NCBI RefSeq assembly: GCF_051967035.1
Contig: NZ_JBQCKK010000001.1
Span: 611,510 to 675,509, forward strand
Length of the DNA: 64,000 bases
Direction of reading: 5' to 3'
From: Brevibacillus sp051967035
GTDB taxonomy: Bacteria; Bacillota; Bacilli; Brevibacillales; Brevibacillaceae
Shown here: positions 34,021 through 42,808 of the stretch, piece by piece
Layout of the letters: each line of letters opens with the position of its first letter
Position numbering within the stretch: position 1 is the stretch's first letter
The notes under the pieces: generated by a model
The model's input: only the letters and a program-made list of their open reading frames with translations
Database searches by the model: none
What the model was told of the DNA's origin: nothing
Program-made: the position numbers and the translations under genes

Positions 34021-35067
34021 GTGAAAGGGTTAATCTTGTGTGCTGGACGTGGTACGCGACTGCACCCCTTTTCCTATTCGCAACCAAAAACCCTCCTCCC
34101 TGTGGCCAATCATCCGGTATTACACTACTGCATCAGCAAATTGCGTGATGTGGGTGTTCATGACATCGGCATCGTCATCCACCCATCCCAAGTGCAGATT
34201 CCTCGCTTAGTAGGCAATGGTAGTCAATTTGGGGCTACCATTACGTTTATCGAGCAGGAGGTGCCGCTTGGAATCGCACATGCTGTCCATTTAGCGCAAC
34301 CGTTCTTGCAAGACGAACCGTTTATCCTGTTGCTTGGTGACAACTTGTTGATGGATTCGCTGCACGGGCTAATGCGTGCGTTTACCTGTGAAAAATCCGA
34401 CGGTGCTGTGATGCTAAGTGAAGTGGAGAGACCACAGGATTATGGGATCGCCGAAGTACAGGAAGGGCGTCTGGTCTCCGTGCAAGAAAAACCTCGTCAG
34501 CCAAAGAGCAATCTGGCTGTCATTGGCGCATACCTGTTTACCCCACCCATTTTTGAGTCGATTGCTACACTGCAGCCATCCGCCCGCGGTGAATATGAAA
34601 TCACGGATGCGATCCAGTCGATGATTGATCGCGGCTTTCATATTGCGCATGCCATTACGAGCGGCAAGTATTCCGATGTGGGAACCATTGATCGCTGGCT
34701 GGAGGCCAACCGCTGGATGCTGACAAAAGAGTTGGGCCAGACGCATCAGATCGGGAGAAGGTCCGTTGTCACCAACTGCGAGATTGTCGGGCCTGTGGTG
34801 ATTGGGGAAGACTGTCACATTGAAAACTGTCGGCTGGGGCCGTATGTTTCGATTCAAAATGGCGTGCATCTAAAAAATTGTACGCATATTGAAAACAGCA
34901 TTTTGCTGGAAAACAGCTCGCTCATGGACGTCGCCTGGAGTGTCACGGACAGTGTATTCGGAAGGTCGTCTCAATTGACAGGGCAGTCAGCCAATGCGAG
35001 CGGCGTCTTCATTTTAAGCGACAAGTCATCGATTCGCATCCCAGCTGTGAAGAGGGAGGACAGATGA
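34021..35067 (+). CDS. Sugar-1-phosphate nucleotidyltransferase with left-handed beta-helix tail
   Basis: This 348-residue protein has an N-terminal nucleotidyltransferase domain with the signature LILCAGRGTRLHPFSYSQPKTLLPVANHP, plus LLGDNLLMD for metal binding. It has a C-terminal left-handed beta-helix of hexapeptide-like repeats (VVTNCEIVGPVVIGEDCHIEN, then HLKNCTHIENSILLENSSLM). This is the long RmlA-like architecture (glucose-1-phosphate thymidylyl- or uridylyltransferase); the exact sugar and nucleotide are not determined. GTG 34021 follows GGGGAG. Its base composition is visibly more AT-rich than its neighbours. It takes the place that ytdA has beside ytcABC in B. subtilis. Confidence 0.83.
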   Translation: MKGLILCAGRGTRLHPFSYSQPKTLLPVANHPVLHYCISKLRDVGVHDIGIVIHPSQVQIPRLVGNGSQFGATITFIEQEVPLGIAHAVHLAQPFLQDEPFILLLGDNLLMDSLHGLMRAFTCEKSDGAVMLSEVERPQDYGIAEVQEGRLVSVQEKPRQPKSNLAVIGAYLFTPPIFESIATLQPSARGEYEITDAIQSMIDRGFHIAHAITSGKYSDVGTIDRWLEANRWMLTKELGQTHQIGRRSVVTNCEIVGPVVIGEDCHIENCRLGPYVSIQNGVHLKNCTHIENSILLENSSLMDVAWSVTDSVFGRSSQLTGQSANASGVFILSDKSSIRIPAVKREDR

Positions 35068-35867
35068 ATCCAACCTTTACCGTGGTCATCCCGACGTACA
35101 ATCGCGCCAAATTCATTCGCAAAGCGATCAACAGTGTCTTGCAGCAGACGACGAAAGACTGGAAGCTGTTAATCATCGACGATGCCTCGACCGACAACAC
35201 GAGGAAGAAGGTCGAAAAGTATCTGTATCATCCGAACATCATGTACTACCGGATGGAGCAAAACTCCGGCATCGGAAAAGTGATGAACCAGGCCCTGTCG
35301 ATGGTCGACACGCCGTACCTTTTGCAGCTGGATTCGGACGATTGGCTGCCCAAACGGACACTGGCTGTCTTGAAAAAGTACATTCGCAAAAGCAAAAAAA
35401 ATACCGCGCTCTACTACGGCAACGTGAAAATCTGGCGAGTGCGGCGCGGGAAATACTACAATCCGTTTCTCGTCAAGCACAAACATTTTCGCAACAAATA
35501 TGAATTTTTGAAGTACAACCGCTGGATGGTGGCGCCGCGCTGCTATCGGGTTGAGGCGCTACGCGAGGTGGGAGGATGGGACACCTCCGACAAATACGAA
35601 GGCAGAATCATGGAGGATCGCCGCATCATTTTGCGGCTCATTGAAAAATACCGCGTCCGGTTCATCAATCGCAAGCTGTACAACCGGACGAAGCACAAAG
35701 GGCAGTTGACCGACGACAAGATGAAGCGAAGACGCAATCATTTGCGGAAAAAAACGTTCAAATACTACCTCAAGCGCTGGGGAAACAAATACAAAGCGGT
35801 CTACGGCTACAAGGATGGCTATCTCGTCATTAGACGGTTGAAGAAAGTGAGGCGGCGGAAGCGATGA
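35064..35867 (+). CDS. Family 2 glycosyltransferase
   Basis: This 267-residue GT-A enzyme has the GT2 nucleotide-binding start VVIPTYNRAKFIRKAINSVLQ, IIDDASTDNTRKK, and the DxD-type metal motif LDSDDWLPKRT. The C-terminal third is unusually rich in Lys and Arg (KMKRRRNHLRKKTFKYYLKRW), giving a strongly basic tail that may bind membrane or polyanionic glycan. It overlaps the preceding stop by four bases (ATGA) and overlaps the next start in the same way: tight coupling within the operon. Confidence 0.87.
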   Translation: MNPTFTVVIPTYNRAKFIRKAINSVLQQTTKDWKLLIIDDASTDNTRKKVEKYLYHPNIMYYRMEQNSGIGKVMNQALSMVDTPYLLQLDSDDWLPKRTLAVLKKYIRKSKKNTALYYGNVKIWRVRRGKYYNPFLVKHKHFRNKYEFLKYNRWMVAPRCYRVEALREVGGWDTSDKYEGRIMEDRRIILRLIEKYRVRFINRKLYNRTKHKGQLTDDKMKRRRNHLRKKTFKYYLKRWGNKYKAVYGYKDGYLVIRRLKKVRRRKR

Positions 35868-36814
35868 CAAAAGCACTTGTCACCGGTTGTGCTGGTTTTA
35901 TCGGGTCTCATTTGACCCAGCGCTTGCTAAATGACGGGGTGACAGTGATCGGCATCGACGGGTTTGTCGATAACTACGATGTTGCTGCCAAGCTCCGCAA
36001 TCTCGCAGAGATCGGAAGCCATACCGCTTTTACTTTTCATTCCACCATGCTGCAGGCAGAGCGGTGGAAAGACTGGCTGGACGGAGTGGATGTGGTCTAT
36101 CACCTGGCTGCGCTGCCCGGGGTGCGGAACAGCTGGGGCAAGGCATTCGCCGAGTATGTCAGTCACAATATTTTGGCGACCCAGCTGCTTCTGGAGGCGT
36201 GCATGCAAAGGCCAAAGCCGCCTGTCATCGTCGTCTCTTCTTCCTCTTCTGTGTACGGCACGATGCAAGGGACGCTGACGGACGAATCCGCTCCGCTGCG
36301 TCCCGTATCACCGTATGGCGTCACGAAGGAAGCGATGGAGCAGGTATGCTCCGTCTACGTCAAAGCGTACGGGCTGCCGATTACGATGCTGCGCTATTTT
36401 ACCGTGTACGGCCCGAGACAACGACCAGACATGGCTTTTCACCGCTTTTTCCGGCAAATGATGAAGGGAGATCCCGTCGTCGTTTACGGAGATGGGCAGC
36501 AATCGCGAGACTTTACCTACGTAACGGACGCCGTAGAGGCCAACCTATTGGCGGGGCGCCACGCTGCACCGGGGGAGATATTCAATATAGGTGGAAATCG
36601 TGAAGTCAAATTGATTGACGTGCTGAACATCATGGGCACGCTCTTGAATCTCTCGCCGAACATCAGTTTTCAGCCCGGCCCGGCAGGCGACTCGCTGCGC
36701 ACGTGTGCGGACATTCGGCTGGCGGAACGACGCCTGGGCTATCGTCCGCAAGTTTCCCTGGAAGAGGGGCTTCGCCGGCAGTTGGCGGATATGCGTTTGC
36801 AGTCGCGAAGCTAA
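35864..36814 (+). CDS. NAD-dependent UDP-sugar epimerase (YtcB-like)
   Basis: This 316-residue extended short-chain dehydrogenase has a Rossmann motif TGCAGFIGSHL, an active-site Ser cluster (VVSSSSSVYG) and catalytic YGVTKEAM (YxxxK). The length equals B. subtilis YtcB, which stands beside ytcA (UDP-glucose dehydrogenase) and ytcC (glycosyltransferase), as this gene does. It may convert UDP-glucuronate to UDP-galacturonate, given the dehydrogenase in the same operon, or act as a 4-epimerase on UDP-glucose. Confidence 0.85.
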   Translation: MTKALVTGCAGFIGSHLTQRLLNDGVTVIGIDGFVDNYDVAAKLRNLAEIGSHTAFTFHSTMLQAERWKDWLDGVDVVYHLAALPGVRNSWGKAFAEYVSHNILATQLLLEACMQRPKPPVIVVSSSSSVYGTMQGTLTDESAPLRPVSPYGVTKEAMEQVCSVYVKAYGLPITMLRYFTVYGPRQRPDMAFHRFFRQMMKGDPVVVYGDGQQSRDFTYVTDAVEANLLAGRHAAPGEIFNIGGNREVKLIDVLNIMGTLLNLSPNISFQPGPAGDSLRTCADIRLAERRLGYRPQVSLEEGLRRQLADMRLQSRS

Positions 36815-36839
36815 AACTCGAAAATAGGAGGCCAGTTGC

Positions 36840-37916
36840 ATGCATCGGGTCCTCGTCTATCGGAGAAAATTCCTGCCCAGAAGCGAAACCTTCATTTACG
36901 AGCAATTGCTTGGGCATCAGAGAGTCCGACCGGTCGTCCTGACCAGACAGCGACCGTTCAACCGCAAACAGTTTCCGTACGCGCCGGTTCATGTGCGCAA
37001 AAGCATGGCGGGCCTTTCCGGATGGCTGAAACGAAACAGGATCGCCTGTTTGCATGCGCGATTTGGTCCGGCAGGTCTGGAGCTGCTTCCCTACGCCAAA
37101 AAAGCGGGCTTGCCTTTGATTACTTCGTTTCACGGCTTTGACGCGACCAAGCGCGTGCGGGAAAATCCGGGCTATCGCCGCTCGTTGAAGCGACTGTTTC
37201 GCTATGGCAAGGCGTTTACCGTCGTCAGCCATCACATGAAAAAGCGGCTGATCCGTCTGGGCTGCCCAGGTGACAAAATCACGCTGATTCGCTCCGGCAT
37301 TGATTTGCGCAAATTTCCGATGCTGCCGCCGCAGCCGGTCCAGGATGGCGAGTACCGTTTGCTCAGCGTTGGCCGTTTGACGGAGAAGAAAGGCATGGAT
37401 ACGTTAATCAAGGCGTTCGCGCAGGTGCACCAAAAGCATCCGAAGGCCAAGCTGATTATCGTGGGCGACGGCGAGGAAAAGAAAAAGCTGCGAAAGCTGG
37501 TGGCCCAATACAAGCTGGGCAGGCAGATCGTCTTCAAGGGCGCTTTGCCGCATCAGGCGGTGCAGCGCGAACTGGCGCGATGCCATCTGTTTGTCATTGC
37601 GTGCAAAACGGCGAAAAACGGCGACCAGGAAGGAATCCCGAACGTGCTGATGGAAGCGATGGCGTCCGGCAGGCCCGTGGTTTCGACGTATCATGCAGGC
37701 ATTCCCGAACTGGTGGAGCACGGAGAGTCCGGCTATCTCGTCCCGGAGCGTTCCCCGACGAAGCTCGGCAGGATGATTAACCACGCGCTGGCTTCTGTTC
37801 ATGAATGGCCGGAAATGACGGCGCGCGCCCGGATGAAGGTGGAGAATCAGCACGACATTCATAAGCAGCGTCTCAAGCTGGAAGAGCTTTATTTGCGTGT
37901 GATGAAAAAAGGATGA
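36840..37916 (+). CDS. GT4 glycosyltransferase (YtcC-like)
   Basis: This 358-residue GT-B enzyme starts RVLVYRRKFLPRSETFIYEQ, a beginning shared by colanic-acid-type transferases. The donor half has LLSVGRLTEKKGMDTLIKAF and the E-x7-E motif EGIPNVLMEAMASGRPVVS. The surface is basic, like the other transferases of the operon. It lies between the epimerase and the UDP-glucose dehydrogenase, so a uronic acid donor is plausible. AGGAGG precedes the ATG. Confidence 0.86.
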   Translation: MHRVLVYRRKFLPRSETFIYEQLLGHQRVRPVVLTRQRPFNRKQFPYAPVHVRKSMAGLSGWLKRNRIACLHARFGPAGLELLPYAKKAGLPLITSFHGFDATKRVRENPGYRRSLKRLFRYGKAFTVVSHHMKKRLIRLGCPGDKITLIRSGIDLRKFPMLPPQPVQDGEYRLLSVGRLTEKKGMDTLIKAFAQVHQKHPKAKLIIVGDGEEKKKLRKLVAQYKLGRQIVFKGALPHQAVQRELARCHLFVIACKTAKNGDQEGIPNVLMEAMASGRPVVSTYHAGIPELVEHGESGYLVPERSPTKLGRMINHALASVHEWPEMTARARMKVENQHDIHKQRLKLEELYLRVMKKG

Positions 37917-37925
37917 GGTGAAAGG

Positions 37926-39212
37926 ATGAAAGTTGCCGTGATCGGTACCGGCTACGTCGGGTTGACTACTGCTGTCTCGCTGGCCATGAACGGCCATCAG
38001 GTGATCGGCGTCGATCTGGACGAAGCAAAAATTGTCAAGCTGAGGCAAGGCATTTCGCCCATCTACGAGCCTGGAGTGGAGGGGGCGCTGAACCAGGTGC
38101 TGAACAGCGGCGCCTTGTCGTTTACCACGAAGCTTGCGGAAGCGCAGGACGCGGACGTTTTCTTTGTTTGCGTCGGTACTCCGGAGGCGGCTGACGGAAC
38201 GGCCGATTTGCGCTATGTGTACAGTGCCGTAGCGGCGATCGAAGGAATGCAGCAGGCTGCTCCCAAAAGGCGTATCGTCGTCATCAAAAGCACGGTGCCA
38301 GTCGGGACGGGGGACCAGGTAGCCGAGCTGCTCAGCGGCTGCCCGGAGCTGACGGTCGCGTCCAATCCGGAGTTTTTGCGGGAGGGGAGTGCGCTGGCAG
38401 ATGCGCTTGCGCCGTCGCGGATTGTCATTGGAGCAGGCGACCCGGGAACGAGCGAGGTCGTGGAGGAACTGTACAAAGCGGTGGACGCTCCGCGCGTGGT
38501 CACGACCCGGGCGAACGCCGAACTGATTAAATACGCCTCCAACGCCTTTTTGGCGACGCGCATTTCTTTCATGAATGAGCTGTCGCGGCTGAGTGCGGCA
38601 CTGGGCACAGATATCGTCACGATTGCAAACGGCATGGGGCTGGACAGCCGGATCGGGCCGGAGTTTTTGCGGGCAGGCGTCGGCTACGGCGGTTCCTGCT
38701 TTCCCAAAGACACGATTGCGCTCTTGCAGCTCGCTGCCCAAAACGGCATCTCGCTCGGCATTTTGGAGCAAGTGCGCACGGTCAACGCCACACAGCCTGT
38801 CTGGTTTTTGGAGCAGCTGCAACCATTCGTCCCGGACTGTCGCGGCAAGCGGATCGCGGTACTGGGATTGGCGTTCAAACCGGATACGGACGACATTCGC
38901 GAGGCGCCGTCTCTGGCCATCCTCCAGGCACTGGAGGAAAAAGGAGCCGCTGTGTACGCCTACGATCCGATCGCAGCGGACGCGGTGCGGCAGAAGTTTC
39001 CGAACGTTTCGTACACGAAGACAGCCGAAGAGGCGGTGCAAGGCGCCCATGCCGCGCTCTTGATTACCGAATGGAAACAGTGCGTAGAGCTTCCGTGGGA
39101 ACAGCTCTACGAAAGCATGGCCCAGCCCGTCTTGCTGGACGGACGCAATGCGTGGCCGGCCCAGATCGTCAAGCAAGCCGGGTTTCACTATGTGGGAGTG
39201 GGAAAAAGCTGA
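37926..39212 (+). CDS. UDP-glucose 6-dehydrogenase (YtcA-like)
   Basis: This 428-residue enzyme oxidises UDP-glucose to UDP-glucuronate with two NAD+. It has an N-terminal Rossmann motif GTGYVGLTTAVSLAMNGH, the substrate-binding NPEFLREGSALAD, the catalytic Cys in VGYGGSCFPKDT, and the C-terminal GLAFKPDTDDIREAPS. Length equals B. subtilis YtcA. It is the last gene of the operon, followed by a strong terminator. Its presence implies that the coat glycan contains uronic acid. Confidence 0.92.
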   Translation: MKVAVIGTGYVGLTTAVSLAMNGHQVIGVDLDEAKIVKLRQGISPIYEPGVEGALNQVLNSGALSFTTKLAEAQDADVFFVCVGTPEAADGTADLRYVYSAVAAIEGMQQAAPKRRIVVIKSTVPVGTGDQVAELLSGCPELTVASNPEFLREGSALADALAPSRIVIGAGDPGTSEVVEELYKAVDAPRVVTTRANAELIKYASNAFLATRISFMNELSRLSAALGTDIVTIANGMGLDSRIGPEFLRAGVGYGGSCFPKDTIALLQLAAQNGISLGILEQVRTVNATQPVWFLEQLQPFVPDCRGKRIAVLGLAFKPDTDDIREAPSLAILQALEEKGAAVYAYDPIAADAVRQKFPNVSYTKTAEEAVQGAHAALLITEWKQCVELPWEQLYESMAQPVLLDGRNAWPAQIVKQAGFHYVGVGKS

Positions 39213-39247
39213 CTTTTTTGCATGAGAAGCTCAGCTTTTTTTTTTTG
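39203..39247 (+). terminator. Intrinsic terminator of the glycan operon
   Basis: AAAAAGCTGA pairs with TCAGCTTTTT and is followed by a long T run, overlapping the dehydrogenase stop codon. Confidence 0.8.
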
Positions 39248-39282
39248 CTGCGAAAAAGCGGCCGTCAGCGCATGGGAATCAT

Positions 39283-39311
39283 TTGAACAAGATGGCATAA
39301 TACGGTAGGAT
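39283..39311 (+). promoter_or_regulatory. Promoter of pepF
   Basis: TTGAAC at 39283-39288, 17-base spacer, TAGGAT at 39306-39311, about 54 bases before the GTG start. Confidence 0.5.
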
Positions 39312-39364
39312 AATCACATATGGATGATTTGACCATGATGGGCATAAGACGAGGGAGTGATTCG

Positions 39365-41176
39365 GTGAACAAAAGCAAAACATTGCCAAAGCGAAGTGAC
39401 GTCCCTGCAGAATACAAGTGGCGGTTGGAGGATATTTACGCAACCGACGCGGACTGGGAAAAAGATGTGCAGAAGGCGAAGCTGCTGACCGAGCAGATTG
39501 CCGCCTTGAAAGGGACACTGGGGCAGTCCGGGGAGCAACTGCTTGCAGCGCTGACCTTGCAGGACGAGCTGCTGAAGACACTCGATACCGTGTACGTCTA
39601 CGCGCGTATGCGCCGCGACGAGGACAATGCAAACAGCACCTACCAGGCGCTGACCGACCGTGCCACCAGCCTCAGCACGCAAGTATACGGCGCAATCTCC
39701 TACATACAGCCGGAGATTTTGGCGATCCCGACAGAAGAGCTACAGACGTGGATCAACGAAACCGAAGGACTCGCGCATTACCGGATTTTGCTGGATGAGA
39801 TTACGCGCTTCAAGCCGCATACGCTCTCTGCGGAGGAAGAGGCGCTCCTGGCGAACATGAGCGAGCTGGCTTCTGCTCCGACCAAAATTTTTGGCATGCT
39901 GAACAACGCCGACATGAAGTTTCCGATGATTACGGACGAAAACGGCGAAGAGGTAGAGTTGACCAAAGGGCGCTACACGCAGTTCATGGAGAGCAAGGAC
40001 AGACGCGTGCGCAAGGAAGCCTTCCAGGCGTTGTACGCCACGTACGGCAAGTTCCGCAATACGATTGCGGCAGCGCTGACCTCCGCGATCAAAGGAGACG
40101 TCTTTTACGCCCGGACGCGCAAATATCCGTCCGCGCTGCATGCGGCGCTCTTCGCGGATAATGTGGACTTGTCCGTGTACGACAATCTGATTGCGACGAT
40201 TCGCGAGCATCTGCCGCTCATGCATCGGTACATTGCCCTGCGCAAAAAGCTGCTTGGCGTAGAGGAGTTGCACATGTACGATCTGTACGTGCCGATCGTG
40301 CCCGAGGTCGACATGAAAATCCCGTACGACCAGGCGGTGGCCACGATCAAGGAAGCGTTGCGGCCGCTCGGCGAGGAGTACGGACGCGTGCTTGCGGAAG
40401 GATTCTCCAATGGCTGGATCGACGTACACGAAAACGAAGGAAAGACGAGCGGGGCGTATTCATGGGGGGCGTACACGACCCATCCGTACGTGCTCATGAA
40501 CTACCAGGACAACTTGAACAACATGTTTACGCTGGCGCACGAGATGGGCCATGCCCTGCACAGCTACCACTCTAACCAGGCGCAGCCGTACACGTACGCG
40601 GACTACAAAATTTTTGTGGCCGAAGTGGCTTCGACGCTCAACGAAGCGCTGCTGATGCATCACCTGCTGCAGACCACAACCGACAAGAAACAGCGGATGT
40701 ATGTCATCAACTACTACCTGGAGCAATTCCGCGGCACGGTTTTCCGTCAAACGATGTTTGCCGAGTTCGAAAAGATTGTGCATGCGAAGGAGGAGCAGGG
40801 AGAGCCGCTGACCGCAGACTCGCTCAGCGCGATTTATCGCGAGCTGAATGTCGCTTATCACGGGCCGGAGATGGTCGTGGACCACGAGGTGGATCTGGAG
40901 TGGGCGCGGATCCCGCACTTCTATCGCAACTTCTACGTCTACAAGTACGCCACAGGCTTCTCGGCCGCTACGTCCTTGTCCAAGCAGATTTTGGAGGAAG
41001 GCCAGCCGGCTGTGGAACGCTACCTGCAATTCCTCAAGAGCGGCAGCTCCGACTATCCGCTCAATCTGTTGAAAAAGGCAGGCGTGGACATGACAGCTCC
41101 GACTCCTATCGCGGAAGCGTTGAGCGTGTTCAAAGGCTTGCTGGATGAAATGGAACAGCTTCTCGCAGAAAAATAA
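39365..41176 (+). CDS. pepF: Oligoendopeptidase F
   Basis: This 603-residue M3 family zinc metallopeptidase cleaves oligopeptides in the cytoplasm. The zinc motif is LAHEMGHALHSY (HExxH), with the third ligand Glu in VAEVASTLNEALL. The N-terminal helical lid (residues about 1-190) and the tail YKYATGFSAATSLS are typical. GTG 39365 follows AGGGAG at eight bases; the in-frame ATG at 39320 has none. It is monocistronic by the promoter and terminator around it. Confidence 0.94.
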   Translation: MNKSKTLPKRSDVPAEYKWRLEDIYATDADWEKDVQKAKLLTEQIAALKGTLGQSGEQLLAALTLQDELLKTLDTVYVYARMRRDEDNANSTYQALTDRATSLSTQVYGAISYIQPEILAIPTEELQTWINETEGLAHYRILLDEITRFKPHTLSAEEEALLANMSELASAPTKIFGMLNNADMKFPMITDENGEEVELTKGRYTQFMESKDRRVRKEAFQALYATYGKFRNTIAAALTSAIKGDVFYARTRKYPSALHAALFADNVDLSVYDNLIATIREHLPLMHRYIALRKKLLGVEELHMYDLYVPIVPEVDMKIPYDQAVATIKEALRPLGEEYGRVLAEGFSNGWIDVHENEGKTSGAYSWGAYTTHPYVLMNYQDNLNNMFTLAHEMGHALHSYHSNQAQPYTYADYKIFVAEVASTLNEALLMHHLLQTTTDKKQRMYVINYYLEQFRGTVFRQTMFAEFEKIVHAKEEQGEPLTADSLSAIYRELNVAYHGPEMVVDHEVDLEWARIPHFYRNFYVYKYATGFSAATSLSKQILEEGQPAVERYLQFLKSGSSDYPLNLLKKAGVDMTAPTPIAEALSVFKGLLDEMEQLLAEK

Positions 41177-41269
41177 ACGGCGTTGCCGCAAACAAGCAGT
41201 ACGGCTAGCGACGCGCATGGCGATACAACCGAAAAACGGCAACCGCCGCACAACGAGAGGCAGCGGCGA

Positions 41270-41306
41270 AAAAGAGAAGGGGAGTGTGCGTTTGCCCCTT
41301 CTCTTT
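41270..41306 (+). terminator. Intrinsic terminator of pepF
   Basis: AAGAGAAGGGG pairs with CCCCTTCTCTTT and is followed by a T-rich stretch. Confidence 0.75.
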
Positions 41307-41387
41307 CTTTTCGTTCGTCAGAAAGTTCTGTAGAATAGAAGGCAAGGAAGTACATACTAAAACCGAATTGCGAAAGGAGTCTTGAAC

Positions 41388-42176
41388 ATGGATCTTCACT
41401 TGCAAGGCAGGACCGCTCTCGTGCTTGCATCGTCAAAAGGGCTGGGCAAAGCGACCGCGCTCTCCCTGGCGCAGGAGGGAGCCAATGTCACCATTTGCGG
41501 CAGGGACGAGCAGGCGCTGGAAGCCGTTCGGGGCGAGATTGAGCAGGCTGCGGGCCAGCCGCCCTTGGCTGTCCAGGTGGATGTGACCAAGCCGGGAGAC
41601 ATCGAGCGAGTCGTGCAGGAAACCGTTCGCCACTTCGGCGGCGTCGACATCCTGGTCAACAACTCGGGCGGACCTGCGACCGGCAAGTTCGAGCAACTGA
41701 CAGACGAACAGTGGATTTCCGCTTTTGAGCTGAACCTGTTGAGCTACGTCCGGGCCATCCGCGCTGTTTTGCCGCATATGCGCGCCAAGCAGTTCGGACG
41801 AATTGTCAACTTCGCTTCCTCCTCGTTCAAGCAGCCGCTGGAAAATCTGATTTTGTCCAATACGTTTCGCACGGGCATTCTCGGACTGGCCAAAACGCTT
41901 TCCGCTGAGCTGGGGCCGGATGGCATCCTCATCAACACGATCGGCCCGGGACGGATCGAGACAGACCGTGTGCAGCAACTGGACGGACTGAGTGCCAATG
42001 CGCAGGGAGTCAGTGCGGCGGAAGTCCGGCAAAATTGGGAAAAGCAAATCCCGGTGGGCAGATACGGTCATCCCGACGAGTTTGCGCGCATGGTGACGTT
42101 TTTGGCATCGCCAGCCAACAGCTATGTCACGGGCCAGTCCTTCCTCGTGGACGGGGGACTGGTTCGGGCGATCTAG
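41388..42176 (+). CDS. Short-chain dehydrogenase-like protein with replaced catalytic residues
   Basis: This 262-residue protein has an SDR fold: a cofactor loop LASSKGLGKATAL in place of TGxxxGxG, the NNSGGP motif (residues 91-96), and a C-terminal YVTGQSFLVDGGL. The active-site Ser region is present (FASSSF), but aligning the following helix with normal SDRs puts Ser157 and Arg161 where the catalytic Tyr and Lys should be. This fits the small group of FabG-like SDRs with a modified tetrad. It may be an altered oxidoreductase or a binding protein. AAAGGAG is eight bases upstream. Confidence 0.86.
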   Translation: MDLHLQGRTALVLASSKGLGKATALSLAQEGANVTICGRDEQALEAVRGEIEQAAGQPPLAVQVDVTKPGDIERVVQETVRHFGGVDILVNNSGGPATGKFEQLTDEQWISAFELNLLSYVRAIRAVLPHMRAKQFGRIVNFASSSFKQPLENLILSNTFRTGILGLAKTLSAELGPDGILINTIGPGRIETDRVQQLDGLSANAQGVSAAEVRQNWEKQIPVGRYGHPDEFARMVTFLASPANSYVTGQSFLVDGGLVRAI

Positions 42177-42225
42177 GGCAACGCCTGAAAAGAGCGAACA
42201 GGCAAAAGCGAAGGAGGCAATGCGC

Positions 42226-42717
42226 ATGAGCAAGGAAAGCTCGTTTGATATCGTGTCCAAAGTAGACTTGTCCGAAGTGAACAACGCCATTCAGACCGCG
42301 TTGAAGGAAATCGAGAACCGGTTTGATTTCAAGGGGAGCAAGAGCAGCATCGCGCTGGAAAAAGAAGAGCTTGTCCTCGTCTCGGATGACGACTTCAAGC
42401 TCGGTCAGGTCAAGGATATTTTGCTGGGCAAGCTGGTCAAGCGAAATGTGCCGATCAAAAATCTGGATTACGGAAAAATCGAGCCGGCTGCGGGCGGCAC
42501 CGTGCGTCAGCGGGTAAAGCTGGTGCAGGGCATCGACAAGGACAACGCGAAAAAGATCAACAACATCATCAAGGATGCGGGTCTGAAGGTGAAGACGCAC
42601 ATACAGGACGATCAGATTCGCGTGACCGGAAAAAGCAAGGATGAGCTGCAGCAGGTCATCCTTGCGATTCGCAAGGCAGACTTGCCGCTCGACGTGCAAT
42701 TTATCAATTATCGCTGA
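42226..42717 (+). CDS. YajQ-family nucleotide-binding protein (DUF520)
   Basis: This 163-residue protein is two ferredoxin-like domains. It begins ESSFDIVSKVDLSEVNNAI and contains ENRFDFKGSKSSI and the central YGKIEPAAGGTVRQRVKL, all conserved in the family, ending in DLPLDVQFINYR. Members bind RNA or cyclic di-GMP in some bacteria; which applies here is unknown. ATG 42226 has AAGGAGG eight bases upstream. It is read 49 bases after the SDR-like gene. Confidence 0.93.
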   Translation: MSKESSFDIVSKVDLSEVNNAIQTALKEIENRFDFKGSKSSIALEKEELVLVSDDDFKLGQVKDILLGKLVKRNVPIKNLDYGKIEPAAGGTVRQRVKLVQGIDKDNAKKINNIIKDAGLKVKTHIQDDQIRVTGKSKDELQQVILAIRKADLPLDVQFINYR

Positions 42718-42808
42718 CGGCCAGTCAAGTTTTGCTTCTACCTCTCTTTCCTCTCGCATATGCATGTACAAATAAGTGGCAAGCACTTGCGAAAGGGAGA
42801 GTAGAGAC

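Noticed and set aside
37404..39188. Minus-strand frame of 594 codons opposite the GT4 and UDP-glucose dehydrogenase genes
   Set aside because: It is a high-GC shadow of two overlapping real genes; rich in Arg, His and Gln, with no domain pattern.
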